Assembly (NCBI RefSeq): GCF_001515305.1
Contig: NZ_LNQV01000029.1
Coordinates: forward strand, 1 to 52,816
Direction of reading: 5' to 3'
DNA: 52,816 nt
From: Aquitalea pelogenes
Lineage (GTDB): Bacteria > Pseudomonadota > Gammaproteobacteria > Burkholderiales > Chromobacteriaceae
A program made the position numbers and the translations under genes. Shown piece after piece: positions 28,053-37,948 of this stretch (positions are counted from its first letter, which is position 1; every line of letters begins with the position of its first letter). The notes below the pieces were generated by a model. It worked only from the letters and a program-made list of their open reading frames with translations. It did not search any database and was not told where the DNA came from.

Positions 28053-29165
28053 ATGAAGTCAGCCAGCTTGGGGTGGTGCGTTTTGCTGATGATGTTGACC
28101 GCTTGCCATGGTGCGCAGGACGGGGGCGCGGCGGACAAGCCAGCCTCTGCCGCTGCTGCACAGACCATGGCGCGGACATTGTCGCGGGCCGATGTGGTGG
28201 TGGCACGGCCCGGTGTGCTGCGTGACACCTTGCCGTTCACCGGGACACTGACGGCGTTGAAAAGCAGCAGCATCGCTGCCGAAGTGGAAGCCCGGGTGGA
28301 ACAGGTGCTGGTACGGGAAGGGGAGATGGTAAAACCCGGCCAGGTGCTGGCCCGGCTGGATTCCGAATCGCTGGATCAGTCGGTGACCGAGCAACAGGCC
28401 CAGCTGGCGGCCAATCAGTCGCGACTGAAACTGGCGCGTATCAAGCTGGATAAACAGCACGAACTGCTGCAAAAGGGCTTTATCTCCCAGCTGGCTTATG
28501 ACGAGGCGGAAAGCGAATACACCGTGCGCCAGGGCGAATTGCAGGCGCAATCCAGCCAGTTAGCGCGTGCCCGCCGCCAGCAGGCGGACAGTGTGGTCCG
28601 TGCGCCGATTGCGGGCGTGGTGTACGAACGCAAGATCAATCCCGGTGAAATAGCGGCCCGCAATGCCCGGCTGTTTTCCATTGCCGATTTGTCAGTGCTG
28701 GAGCTTAGCGCCAGCGTGCCATCGCAGTGGATAGGTCAAATCAAGGCGGGGCAGCAGGCACGTTTCAGTGTGGAAGGCCTGCCGGATGAAGTGCTGGGGG
28801 ACGTGGTGCGGGTCAATCCGGTGGCGCAAAGCGGCACCCGCAGCTTCCTGATTTACATCCGGGTGAATAATGCGGATGGCCGCCTCAAGGCCGGCCAGTT
28901 TGCCAAGGGCGGCCTGGTATTGCATGAAGAGCGCGGGCAGGTGGTGCTGCCGCAGGATGCGGTACAGGATTTGTCCGGTCATCCCTGGGTGATGCTGGTG
29001 GAGAAGGGGCGCTTGCAGCGCCAGCCGGTGCGTGTGTTGTTATGGTCGCAGACCGAACACAAGGTTGCCGTGGCTGGCCTGGCAGCTGGCAAGGTGCTGT
29101 TGGCGGCGCCCTTGCTGGGTGTGAGCAGCGGCGATGCCGTGATCCTGCCGACCGATCTCAAATAA
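28053..29165 (+). CDS. RND efflux periplasmic adaptor (membrane fusion protein)
   Basis: A 370-residue adaptor with a lipoprotein signal (LLMMLTACHG). The HlyD-like layout is visible: beta-barrel and lipoyl half motifs (LTALKSSSIAAEVEARVEQV, REGEMVKPGQVLARLDSE), an alpha-hairpin (residues about 110-180), the second lipoyl half (VRAPIAGVVYERKINPGE), then a beta-barrel and membrane-proximal domain. Such adaptors bridge an RND pump to an outer-membrane channel. The permease gene starts 10 bases after its stop. No outer-membrane factor gene is present, so a TolC-type channel from elsewhere is presumably used. Substrates are unknown. Confidence 0.92.
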   Translation: MKSASLGWCVLLMMLTACHGAQDGGAADKPASAAAAQTMARTLSRADVVVARPGVLRDTLPFTGTLTALKSSSIAAEVEARVEQVLVREGEMVKPGQVLARLDSESLDQSVTEQQAQLAANQSRLKLARIKLDKQHELLQKGFISQLAYDEAESEYTVRQGELQAQSSQLARARRQQADSVVRAPIAGVVYERKINPGEIAARNARLFSIADLSVLELSASVPSQWIGQIKAGQQARFSVEGLPDEVLGDVVRVNPVAQSGTRSFLIYIRVNNADGRLKAGQFAKGGLVLHEERGQVVLPQDAVQDLSGHPWVMLVEKGRLQRQPVRVLLWSQTEHKVAVAGLAAGKVLLAAPLLGVSSGDAVILPTDLK

Positions 29166-29175
29166 GGGGAATGGC

Positions 29176-32100
29176 ATGTGGTTGACCCGCGTCAGCGTGC
29201 GCAATCCCTATTTCGCTACCGTCCTGATGCTGTCCCTGCTGGTGCTGGGACTGTTTGCCTGGACGCGACTGCCGGTGGAAGAGCTGCCGGACATCCGTTT
29301 CCCGGTGGCGGTGGTCAGCACCGGGTATGGCGGTGCCTCGCCCGAAGTGGTGGAAAGCGAAGTGACTCGCCCGCTGGAAGAGGCCATCAATACCATCAAC
29401 GGCATCAAGCACATCCGTTCCTATTCGTTTGAAGGCAATTCCACCATCGTGGTGGAGTTTGCGCTGACGGTGGACCCGGCAGTGGCGGTACAGGATGTGC
29501 GCGACCGGGTGGGCGGGGTGCAGGGCCGTTTCCGCCGCGAAATCGGCACGCCGTCGGTGTCGCAGTTCAATCCTAACGATCAGCCCTTGTTGTCCATCAC
29601 CTTCAGTTCGGACCAGGTGTCGCAACGCAGCTTGACCACCTGGCTGGAAAACACGCTGAAAAAACGCCTGCAGATGGTGTCCGGCGTGGGCGAAGCCAAG
29701 GTGGTGGGCGGGCTAAGGCGGCAAATCCGCATTGATGTCGACCCTTACCGGCTGGAGTCCAGCGGCCTGTCCTTGCAGGAAGTGGCCGATGCCATCCGCG
29801 CCGGTAACCGCGACTTCCCGGCCGGGGCGGTCAGTAGTGCCAGCAACGAGCTGAATGTGCGGGTCAGTGGCAAGCTCAAGTCGCCGGAAGACTTTGCCAG
29901 CCTGGTCACCGGTTACCGCAATGGCAGCCCCATCCGGCTGTCGGATGTCGCCAGTGTCAGCGACGCGGAAGCCGAAGCCAGCAGCACGGCCTTGATTGAT
30001 GGCAAACCCGGGGTGGGTATCGATATCCGGGCGGCGCGCGGGGCCAATGTGGTGGAAGTGGCCAATGGCGTGAAGCAGGTGATCGATGCCATGCAGGGCC
30101 GCATGCCGGCCGGCACCCAGGTGCACTTCACCTACGACAAGTCCGCCGAGGTGAAAAAGTCGCTGGCCAATGTGGAAGCCACCTTGCTGGAAGGCGCGGC
30201 GCTGACGGTGCTGATCGTATTCCTGTTTCTGGGCAGCTGGCGCAGTACGGTGATTACCGGCCTCACCTTGCCGGTGGCGCTGGTGGGCACTCTGTTTGCC
30301 CTGCAGGCGCTGGGCTTCACCCTCAACCTGATGACGCTGATGGCCCTGTCCCTGTCCATCGGCCTGTTGATTGACGACGCCATCGTGGTGCGGGAAAACA
30401 TCGTGCGTCATCGCCAGTTGGGCAAGAACCATGTACAGGCGGCGCTGGATGGCACTAATGAAATCGGCCTGGCAGTGCTGGCCACCACCCTTACCGTGGT
30501 GGCGGTGTTTCTGCCGGTAGGCTTCATGAGCGGCATCATCGGCAAGTTCTTTCACCAGTTCGGCCTCACCGTAACGGTCGCCGTGCTGATTTCCATGCTG
30601 GTCAGCTTCACGCTGGACCCGATGCTGTCTTCCATCTGGCCGGACCCGCACCAGCATGGCGACCGGCACCGTGGCCCGCTGGGGCGCATGCTGGACTGGT
30701 TCGAGGCTTCGCTCGACCGGCTGGCACAGCGCTATGTGGGCGTCATCGGCTGGTCGCTGGCGCATCGCAAGACGGTACTGTCGCTGGCTGTCCTGCTATT
30801 GCTGGGCAGCTTCATGCTGTTGCCGCATATCGGCGGCGAATTCATGCCGCGTCAGGACAAGGGCAAATTCTCGCTGTCCTTCAAGACGGCTCCCGGCTCC
30901 TCGCTGGATTACACCGTGGCCAAGGGTCGCGAGCTGGAAGCCTTGCTGCGTCAGCTGCCTGATGTGCGTTCCATCCAGCTGACTGCCGGCAGCAGCAGCT
31001 TTGGCGCCAGCAAGAGTGACGGCCGACTGGTGGTGGACCTGGGGGACAAGAACAGCCGCCGGCACAGCCTGTTTTCGCTGATGCAGCAGGCCCGCGCCAA
31101 GGCGGGCCGGGTGGCTGGCGTGGAGGTGGAGTCCATCGAGGAAATGGGCAAGGAAGGCCCTGGTGGCAAGCCCATCAGCATCGGCTTGCGCGGCAGTAAT
31201 CTTGCCGAGCTGGATGCCGCTGCCAGCCAGCTGATGAGCCGCCTGGCAAGGGTAAGAGGGGTGGGCGATCTGCAAAGCAGCCTGTCCGATGCCGACCGCC
31301 ATCAAGCTGGAAGTACGCCGCGATGCCGCCGCCAGCCTGGGGGTGGACCTCAACAAGGTGGGCAGCACGCTGTCGCAGCTGCTGGCCGGGGATGTGGTCA
31401 GCACCTGGGAAGCGCCGGACGGGGAAAACTACGATGTGCTGCTGCAAGTGCCGCGTGCCGAGCGCAGCAATGCCTTGCTGGACATCATTACCGTGGCAGG
31501 ACGGGCCGATGCCAATGGCGCGGCCAGCATGGTGCCGCTGTCCACGGTGACCCGGCTCAGTCCGGGGCTCAGCCCGCGCCAGATCGACCGGGTCGACCTG
31601 CTGCGCCAGGTGACGGTCACCGGCAATATCGCCGGGCGCGATGCCGGTTCGGCCTTTGCCGATATCAGCAAGATCACCGCCAGTCTCAAGCTGCCCGCCG
31701 GGGTCAGCCTGGCCGAGGAGGGCGAGCGGCGCGACATGGAAGAGTCGCTGGGCTATGCCTTGCAGGCGCTGGCCATGGGGGTGATCTTCATCTACATGAT
31801 CCTCGCCGCCCAGTTCCGCAGCTTCACCATGCCGCTGGCCATCATGGTGGCGCTGCCGCTGGCCTTTGTCGGCGTGTTCGTGGCGCTGTGGCTGTCCGGT
31901 TCCACGCTCAATATGTTCTCCGTCATCGGCATCATCATGCTGATGGGCTTGTGCGCCAAGAACGGCATCCTGCTGGTGGATTTCATCAACCAGTCGCGCC
32001 GGGAGGGCATGGCCCGTACCGAGGCCATCATTGCCGCCGGCCAGGTGAGGCTGCGGCCCATCATGATGACCAGCCTGGCCATGATCTTCGGCATGCTTCC

Positions 32101-32308
32101 CATGGCCGTCGGCAGCGGGGAAGGGGTGGAAACACGTGCCCCGATGGCCTTTGCCATCATCGGCGGCATGGTGAGTTCCACCGTGCTGACCCTGCTGGTG
32201 TTGCCGGTGGTGTACAGCTATCTGGATGGCGTGCGCCAGTTCTTGCGGCGCAGGCTGGCAGCCGGCAGTCAGCAGCCGGCCGGGGAAGATGGTGCAAGGA
32301 AGGACTGA
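29176..32308 (+). CDS. RND efflux permease, frameshifted in this sequence
   Basis: An AcrB/MdtB-like inner-membrane pump of about 1043 residues. The N-terminus ([20 protein letters not shown]) is the first membrane helix; periplasmic porter domains, the central helices with the relay Asp pair ([16 protein letters not shown]), and the C-terminal helix block ([21 protein letters not shown]) are present. The frame changes near base 31293: the upstream frame ends LQSSLSDA and the downstream frame continues [19 protein letters not shown]. Unlike the other breaks here, it needs one base removed or two added; dropping one C of GATGCCGACC gives SDATAIKLEV. The rest is well conserved, so an error or very recent mutation is likely. 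It is coupled to the adaptor gene. Confidence 0.88.
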
Positions 32309-32341
32309 TCCAAAGGTCAGCTAGACAACAGCTTCGTTTTC

Positions 32342-32347
32342 TATAAT
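32342..32347 (+). promoter_or_regulatory. candidate -10 box before the solute-binding-like gene
   Basis: A perfect TATAAT lies 79 bases before the next start in an AT-richer gap after the RND operon. No good -35 is seen. Confidence 0.35.
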
Positions 32348-32425
32348 CGGATTCTTGATTCTGTCTGAAGCATCCGGTTTTCCGACCCGCAGCCGAACGG
32401 TTGCGGAAGGCCTGGGGAGAACGTC

Positions 32426-33280
32426 ATGTACCGCTGTTTTGCCTGCTGTTTGCTTGCTGTGCTGTTGTCACTGTCCGTACTGGCTGCGGTGCCGCCTGTC
32501 CCGCTGCGTTATGCGCTGGTGTCCGGGCTGGAAGACCCGCACCTGCCCTACATGCTTTCTCTGTTGCAACTGGCCTGTGACGAGGCGGAGCTGCGCTGCC
32601 AGCTGCAAGCCGCTGCCGCCATGAACCAGTCGCGGGCCATGGTGCAGATGGGCAAGCGGGATGGTGGCATTGACCTGTTCTGGGGCATGACCAGCCGCGA
32701 GCGCGAGCAACAGGCCATTCCCATCCGCATACCGCTGGACAAAGGCTTGCTGGGCTGGCGGGTGGCGCTGGTCAATGCCAGCCAGCCAGACGTGCTGGCC
32801 GGTGTCCGTGATGTGAAGCAGCTGTCCCGGCTGGTGGCCGGGCAGGTGGCGGACTGGCCGGATACCGCCATCCTGCGCAATGCCGGCTTGCAGGTGCTGA
32901 CCAGCCAGGATTACGGCAATCTGTTTCCCATGCTGCAACGCAAGCGCTTTGACTACTTTCCGCGCAGCGTGATCGAAGTCCAGCGCGAAGCCGCCTTGCC
33001 AGTGGCCAAGGGCTTGCTGATCGACCGCAACCTGGTGCTGCACTATCCCACGGCCATGTATTTTTTTGTCAGCCCGCTCAAACCGGAACTGGCCGCGCAA
33101 CTGGAGCAGGGCCTGCGCAAGGCATTGAAGGATGGTCGTTTCAACCAGCTGTTCCAGCGTTATAACGGCCAGTTGCTGTCGCAGCTGGCACTGGACAAAC
33201 GGCAGGAAATTGCATTGCCCAATCCGCAGTTGCCAGCGGCCACGCCCTTGCAGGACCGCGCCCTGTGGTACCGGCCTTGA
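32426..33280 (+). CDS. periplasmic solute-binding-like protein (family 3 fold)
   Basis: A 284-residue precursor with a signal peptide (CLLAVLLSLSVLAAVPP). The rest resembles the two-lobed ABC transporter family 3 binding fold: a first lobe opening PLRYALVSGLEDPHLPYM, a central GLLGWRVALVN segment, and a C-terminal LEQGLRKALKDGRFNQLFQRYNG, which is typical of family 3 ends. No transporter genes adjoin it, so it may be a stand-alone sensor or an orphan binding protein; the ligand is unknown. GGAGA lies before ATG 32426. It reads convergently toward a LysR-type gene. Confidence 0.7.
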   Translation: MYRCFACCLLAVLLSLSVLAAVPPVPLRYALVSGLEDPHLPYMLSLLQLACDEAELRCQLQAAAAMNQSRAMVQMGKRDGGIDLFWGMTSREREQQAIPIRIPLDKGLLGWRVALVNASQPDVLAGVRDVKQLSRLVAGQVADWPDTAILRNAGLQVLTSQDYGNLFPMLQRKRFDYFPRSVIEVQREAALPVAKGLLIDRNLVLHYPTAMYFFVSPLKPELAAQLEQGLRKALKDGRFNQLFQRYNGQLLSQLALDKRQEIALPNPQLPAATPLQDRALWYRP

Positions 33281-33296
33281 TGCCGGTACTGGCATA

Positions 33297-34184
33297 TCAG
33301 TGTTGTTGCCCTTCTTCTTCCAGCCACTGGCAAAAGGCGGTGACCAGTTCATCACCCACCAGTGATTGCGGTACGGCCCAGGAATAACCCCGTACCGCAA
33401 TTTCCGGCCCCGCCAGTGGTGCTACCAGTTTGCCGCTGGCCAGCTCGCTTTCTATCACCGGCAGCGCGCCCAGCGTCACGCCCAGCCCGTCCACCGCAGC
33501 CTGCAAGGCCAAGTAGTAATGATCGAAATGCTGGTCGGCGGCGGACTGCAAGCCAGGCACCCCGGCAGCAGCCAGCCAGCGTGCCCAGGCAACCGGCCTG
33601 GTTTCCGAATGCAGCAAGGTGTGCCGGGCCAGGTCGGCAGGCTGCCGGATGGGCAGGCGCGCCAGCAAGGCCGGGCTGCATACCGGGATTTCCCGCTCGG
33701 TAAGAAAGGCATGCGAGACAAAGCCATGCCAGTGGTCCTTGCCGCGACGGATGGCAATATCGAAGTCGGCATTCTGGTTGTTGATGCTGGCATCCGATGT
33801 CGCCAGGCGCAATTCCACCCCGGGGTAACGCAGCTGGAAGCGGGTGAGCCTGGGCAGCAGCCAGTGCATGGCCAGCGTGGGGGTGACGTTGATGTTCAGC
33901 CGCTTCCCCTGCTGGCGCGCTTGCAGCTTTTCGGTGGCGCTGGCAATGCCGTCCAGCGCGGTCTGGATGGCGGGCAGATAAGCCTGACCGGCGGCCGATA
34001 GCCGCACCCGGCGGCCATGACGCTCGAACAGGCTGACACCCAGCCAGTCCTCCAGCTGTTGGATCTGGCGGCTGATGGCACCGTGGGTCACATACAGGGC
34101 TTCGGCTGCAGCGGTGAAACTACCTTGTCGTGCAGCAGATTCAAAGGCCTTGAGTGCATTGAGTGGAGGTAGGCGGCGATTCAT
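33297..34184 (-). CDS. LysR-type regulator, GcvA-like
   Basis: A 295-residue LysR-type protein. The N-terminus RLPPLNALKAFESAARQGSFTAAAEALYVTHGAISRQI is characteristic of the GcvA subgroup, followed by LFERHGRRVRLSAAGQAYLP and the effector domain with DFDIAIRRGK. It is divergent from the chromate-transporter pair with a 76-base gap, so it probably controls those genes, but the inducer is not known and the true target could be elsewhere. Length is normal. Confidence 0.9.
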   Translation of the reverse strand: MNRRLPPLNALKAFESAARQGSFTAAAEALYVTHGAISRQIQQLEDWLGVSLFERHGRRVRLSAAGQAYLPAIQTALDGIASATEKLQARQQGKRLNINVTPTLAMHWLLPRLTRFQLRYPGVELRLATSDASINNQNADFDIAIRRGKDHWHGFVSHAFLTEREIPVCSPALLARLPIRQPADLARHTLLHSETRPVAWARWLAAAGVPGLQSAADQHFDHYYLALQAAVDGLGVTLGALPVIESELASGKLVAPLAGPEIAVRGYSWAVPQSLVGDELVTAFCQWLEEEGQQH

Positions 34185-34260
34185 GCTGGTGAGTTTAGCT
34201 CACAAAGAATGCCATAAAAACTCGTTTGTTCTGGCGGCGTTGGCGGGCTAGCCTTGCACT

Positions 34261-34824
34261 ATGAATCCATCACTTGTCATTCCTACGCGCCGCCAGTTGT
34301 TTCTGGGTTTCTTCAGCATCGGCCTGAGCGGCTTTGGCGGCGTGCTGCCTCTGGCGCACCGCATGCTGGTGCAGCAACGCCGCTGGCTGAACGAGGAAGA
34401 GTTCACCGAACTGTTGGGGCTGGGGCAGATTCTGCCCGGGCCCAATATCGTCAATATGTCCATCGCCATCGGCTCGCGCTTTCATGGTGTGGCCGGTGCC
34501 TGGCTGGCTGTGGCCGGGCTGATGCTGGCGCCGCTCATCATCGTGCTGGCCATGGCCATGTTGTACGACCATTACCAGAGCCTGCCGGACGTACAAGGCA
34601 CCTTGCACGGGCTGGCCTCGGCGGCGGCAGGCCTGTTGCTGGCCATGGTGTTGCGCATGGGCCAGAAACTGGAAGTGCACTGGCAGGCGGTGCTGTTGGC
34701 CATGCTCACCTTTGTGGCGGTCGGCGTGTTGCGCTGGCCCTTGCTGCCGGTGTTGCTGGCTTTGGGGCCGCTGTCGGTATGGCTGGCCCGGCGTCGCCAG
34801 CGCTCTGGAGATGAGCCATGTTGA
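34261..34824 (+). CDS. chromate transporter, first half (short-chain CHR)
   Basis: A 187-residue membrane protein corresponding to the N-terminal CHR domain. Family motifs are FLGFFSIGLSGFGGVLPLAHRMLV, the WLNEEEFTELLGLGQILPGPN segment and a hydrophobic C-terminal half with about five membrane segments. Full-length ChrA has two such domains in tandem; short-chain CHR proteins are encoded as adjacent pairs, as here. Such pairs can export chromate, though the natural substrate is often unclear. Its stop overlaps the next start by seven bases. Confidence 0.88.
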   Translation: MNPSLVIPTRRQLFLGFFSIGLSGFGGVLPLAHRMLVQQRRWLNEEEFTELLGLGQILPGPNIVNMSIAIGSRFHGVAGAWLAVAGLMLAPLIIVLAMAMLYDHYQSLPDVQGTLHGLASAAAGLLLAMVLRMGQKLEVHWQAVLLAMLTFVAVGVLRWPLLPVLLALGPLSVWLARRRQRSGDEPC

Positions 34825-35339
34825 TCCTGCTGTCCTTGCTGGCCAGTTTTTCCCTGTTTTCGCTGATGGCGGTAGGCGGCGCAGTGACGCTGATTCCGGC
34901 CATGCACAGCTATGTGGTGGAAAGCCATCACTGGATGAGCGGCCAGGAGTTTGCCGCCCTGTTTGCCATCGCCCAGGCGGCACCGGGACCGAATGTGCTG
35001 GTGGTCAGCCTGATCGGCTGGAAAGTGGCTGGCCTGGCCGGTGCGCTGGTGGCCACCGTGGGCATGTGCGGCCCGTCCTCGCTGCTGTGTTACTACGTCA
35101 CCCGCTTGTGGCAACGCTTTCATGGTTCGCCGTGGCGCAGGGCCATCGAGCGCGGGCTGGCCCCGCTGACCATCGGCCTGGTGGCGGGCAGTGCCATGCT
35201 GATGAGCGAGGCGGCCAATGCGCGCTGGACCGGCTGGCTGCTGTGCGGCGTAGTCGCTGTCATCGCCTGGCGCAGCCGCATCAATCCGCTGTGGCTGCTC
35301 GCTGGCGGGGCCTTGCTTGGCTGGCTGGGGTGGATCTGA
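34818..35339 (+). CDS. chromate transporter, second half (short-chain CHR)
   Basis: A 173-residue partner of the preceding gene. It has its own CHR domain: FSLMAVGGAVTLIPAMHSYVV, then WMSGQEFAALFAIAQAAPGPN, and about six membrane segments. The overlap ATGTTGA with the upstream stop implies coupled translation and equal amounts, fitting a heterodimer of two inverted halves. The divergent LysR-type regulator at 33297-34184 is the likely controller. Confidence 0.88.
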   Translation: MLILLSLLASFSLFSLMAVGGAVTLIPAMHSYVVESHHWMSGQEFAALFAIAQAAPGPNVLVVSLIGWKVAGLAGALVATVGMCGPSSLLCYYVTRLWQRFHGSPWRRAIERGLAPLTIGLVAGSAMLMSEAANARWTGWLLCGVVAVIAWRSRINPLWLLAGGALLGWLGWI

Positions 35340-35414
35340 AGCTTTGCCCGGCGCGTCATCAGTGTTTCACGCAGTGTGGGCAGACTGGATGGCTTGCACG
35401 CTGACGGAGAAACC

Positions 35415-36335
35415 ATGCGCCTGTGGTCGTTGACACCTGCCCGGCAAAACCTGTTGCTGACCCTGCTTGCCTTGCGCCTGTGCCTGGTGGAGCTGGTGGC
35501 TGTTCCGGTGGCGGTGCTGTGCCTGCATCCGGCCTGCGGCCTGATGCTGTTGCTGACCTTGCTGCTGATTCCGCTGCGCTGGCAATTACTGCATGAGGCG
35601 GCACATGGCCACTTGTTGCCATCCGCCCGCCATAACCGGCTGGCAGGCAGGCTGATGGGTATCACGCTGGGCCTGCCATTCGATGTGTGGCGGCAGGCGC
35701 ATCAGCTGCACCACCGTTACAGCCGCAGCCGCTGGCATCAGGTTGAAGTGTACGACCCCGCCCGTGAACGCTACTGGATGCGCCAGTTGCTGCTGATCCT
35801 GCGCATGTGCGGCGGTGCCTACCTGCTGGCCTGGTGTGGCAGCCTGTTGCTGTTGTTCGTGCCCGGCTCGGCGCGCTGGCCGTTTTTGTGTCACCACTTT
35901 GCCTTGTGGCCGCGCCTGCATGTGCGCATGCAGCGTTGTGGCCGTCTGTCCACTGCGCGCACCGATGCCGCGTTGGCACTGCTGTTGCCGCTGCTGTCCT
36001 TGCTGGTGTACGGCCAGCATGACTGGATGCTGTGGCTGGCACTGCTGTTGCGCGCGCTCTTGATTTCCCTGACCGACCACGTCTGCTTTGCCGCCCAGGC
36101 GCTGGGTTGCCCGCGTCGGGCGGCCAATCTGTTCTTGCCGCGCTGGCTGGGCTACGGCCTGCTCAACAGCCATCTGCGCGGCGTGCACCAGCGCTGGCCG
36201 CATTTGCCCTGGCAAGCATTGCCGCAGCAGTTTGCCAGCACCAGTCAGGGCTGGGACGGGGATTATCTGGAGCGGCTATGGGGCGAGCAATGGCAGCTTC
36301 AGGCCAGAGACCATCTGCCGGTAATACCCCTGTAG
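35415..36335 (+). CDS. fatty-acid-desaturase-like di-iron membrane protein
   Basis: A 306-residue hydrophobic protein. The first two histidine boxes of the membrane desaturase/hydroxylase superfamily are present: HEAAHGH after a membrane pair, and HQLHHRY about 45 residues later. The third region reads NSHLRGVHQRWPHLPW, with spaced histidines instead of the usual HxxHH. Four or so membrane segments are visible. The family uses a di-iron centre to desaturate, hydroxylate or ketolate lipid chains or carotenoids. The substrate cannot be inferred. The start is ATG 35415 with GGAGAAA upstream. Confidence 0.72.
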   Translation: MRLWSLTPARQNLLLTLLALRLCLVELVAVPVAVLCLHPACGLMLLLTLLLIPLRWQLLHEAAHGHLLPSARHNRLAGRLMGITLGLPFDVWRQAHQLHHRYSRSRWHQVEVYDPARERYWMRQLLLILRMCGGAYLLAWCGSLLLLFVPGSARWPFLCHHFALWPRLHVRMQRCGRLSTARTDAALALLLPLLSLLVYGQHDWMLWLALLLRALLISLTDHVCFAAQALGCPRRAANLFLPRWLGYGLLNSHLRGVHQRWPHLPWQALPQQFASTSQGWDGDYLERLWGEQWQLQARDHLPVIPL

Positions 36336-36349
36336 ATGTCAGGGATGGG

Positions 36350-36355
36350 TATAAT
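36350..36355 (+). promoter_or_regulatory. candidate hemE -10 box
   Basis: A perfect TATAAT lies 43 bases before the hemE start and 15 bases after the upstream stop. No convincing -35 is seen. Confidence 0.4.
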
Positions 36356-36397
36356 GCCGCTGAATTCATTACGCCAGGCTAGCAAGCCCACACCGAC

Positions 36398-37458
36398 ATG
36401 ACCCAGCTCAAGAATGACACTTTCCTGCGTGCGCTCCTGAAGGAGCCGGTTGAATACACCCCCATCTGGATGATGCGCCAGGCTGGCCGTTACCTGCCGG
36501 AATACCGCGCCACCCGCGCGCGCGCGGGCAGCTTCATGGGCTTGTGCACCAGCCGGACTACGCCACCGAAGTGACCCTGCAACCGCTGGACCGCTTCCCG
36601 CTGGATGCCGCCATTCTGTTCTCCGACATTCTCACCGTGCCGGATGCCATGGGCCTGGGCCTGTACTTTGCCGAGGGCGAAGGCCCCAAGTTCGAACGCC
36701 CGCTGCGCGACGAGCAAGCCATCCGCGCACTGCAGGTGCCGGTACTGGACAAGCTGCAATACGTGTTCGACGCCGTGTCCAGCATCCGCAAGGCGCTGGA
36801 TGGTCGCGTGCCGCTGATCGGCTTCTCCGGCAGCCCCTTCACCCTGGCCTGCTACATGATTGAAGGCGGTGGTTCGGATGACTTCCGCCACGTGAAAGCC
36901 ATGCTGTACAGCCGTCCCGAACTGCTGCACCACATTCTGGCGGTCAATGCCCAGACCGTGACCGACTACCTGAATGCCCAGATCGACGCCGGTGCCCAGG
37001 CGGTGCAGATCTTCGATACCTGGGGCGGTGCGCTCAGTCATGCAGCCTACAAGGAATTCTCGCTGGCCTACATGCAGCGCATCGTGTCCGGCCTGAAGCG
37101 CGAAGCCGACGGCCGCCGCGTGCCGGTGATCGTCTTCACCAAGAATGGCGGTCAATGGCTGGAAGACATCGCCGCCATCGGTGCGGACTGTGTCGGCCTG
37201 GACTGGACCACCGACATTGGCCTGGCCCGTGCGCGTGTGGGTGACAAGGTGGCACTGCAAGGCAATTTCGACCCGAACGCCCTGTTTGGCTCGCCCGCGG
37301 CCATTGAGGCGGAAGCCGGCCGCATTCTGGCAGCCTATGGCCAGGGCTCCGGCCATGTGTTCAACCTGGGGCATGGCATTTCCCAGCATGCCGACCCGGC
37401 TCATGCCGCGGCACTGGTTGAAGCGGTACATCGTCTGTCGCGTCCTTACCATCAGTAA
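36398..37458 (+). CDS. hemE: uroporphyrinogen decarboxylase, frameshifted in this sequence
   Basis: Decarboxylates the four acetate side chains of uroporphyrinogen III to give coproporphyrinogen III in heme synthesis. The N-terminus includes the diagnostic [16 protein letters not shown]. The frame is broken after base 36550: the upstream frame ends SFMGLCT and the conserved continuation [21 protein letters not shown] is one base out of phase. One missing C (ACCCAG read as ACCAG) restores 353 residues, the normal length. Later blocks ([37 protein letters not shown]) are intact. HemE is essential for heme-dependent growth, so a true null allele is unlikely. It lies upstream of priA. Confidence 0.92.
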
Positions 37459-37696
37459 GTCTTGCCGGCAGGTTGGGGCATGCTGCCCCGGCCTGCCCAT
37501 TTGCAAGAATCCAAGCTTTATTTCCTGCCTGATTTCCAATTGTTTTTCGATTTTCCGCACTTGCTGTATCTTTTCTCCTGGCTGCGGGGGAGGGGGTATA
37601 TCCTGCCTTGCCTTGCGGTTTTGGCGGAGTGTGGCAACAAATGAAGCGTCTGCCAGACAGGGGAGTTGACAGTTGCACCGACTGTTGTTCTCCGAG

Positions 37697-37897
37697 TTAT
37701 GCACATTGGAATGGCCCTTGGAAGCAAATTGTCAAGTCCGATGGGCAAAATTAGTGCAATGTATGTAAGTAGTTGAAATTAAAAGAAATATTATTCTGAT
37801 TAATTTTTGTGCAATCTAATGGAAATGCTGATTTAATGGCCTTTCCATGCCAGGATGCAGAGTTGTTCACAAAGATATCCACAGCTTCTGTGCATAG
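37697..37897. other. AT-rich gap with clustered DnaA-box-like sequences
   Basis: The hemE-priA gap has one exact match to TTATNCACA (TTATGCACA, 37697-37705) and three matches with one mismatch: TTGTTCACA (37863-37871), ATATCCACA (37875-37883) and, inverted, TGTGCATAG (from about 37889). Between them is an AT-rich stretch (37750-37850). It could be a DnaA-regulated promoter, a DnaA-titration site or an origin-like element. Bases 37459-37696 hold no gene I can support. Confidence 0.5.
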
Positions 37898-37948
37898 ATG
37901 GCGCAAAGCCTTGTCGGTGCTGGGTTTGCTGTAAAGGGAAAATTTACC

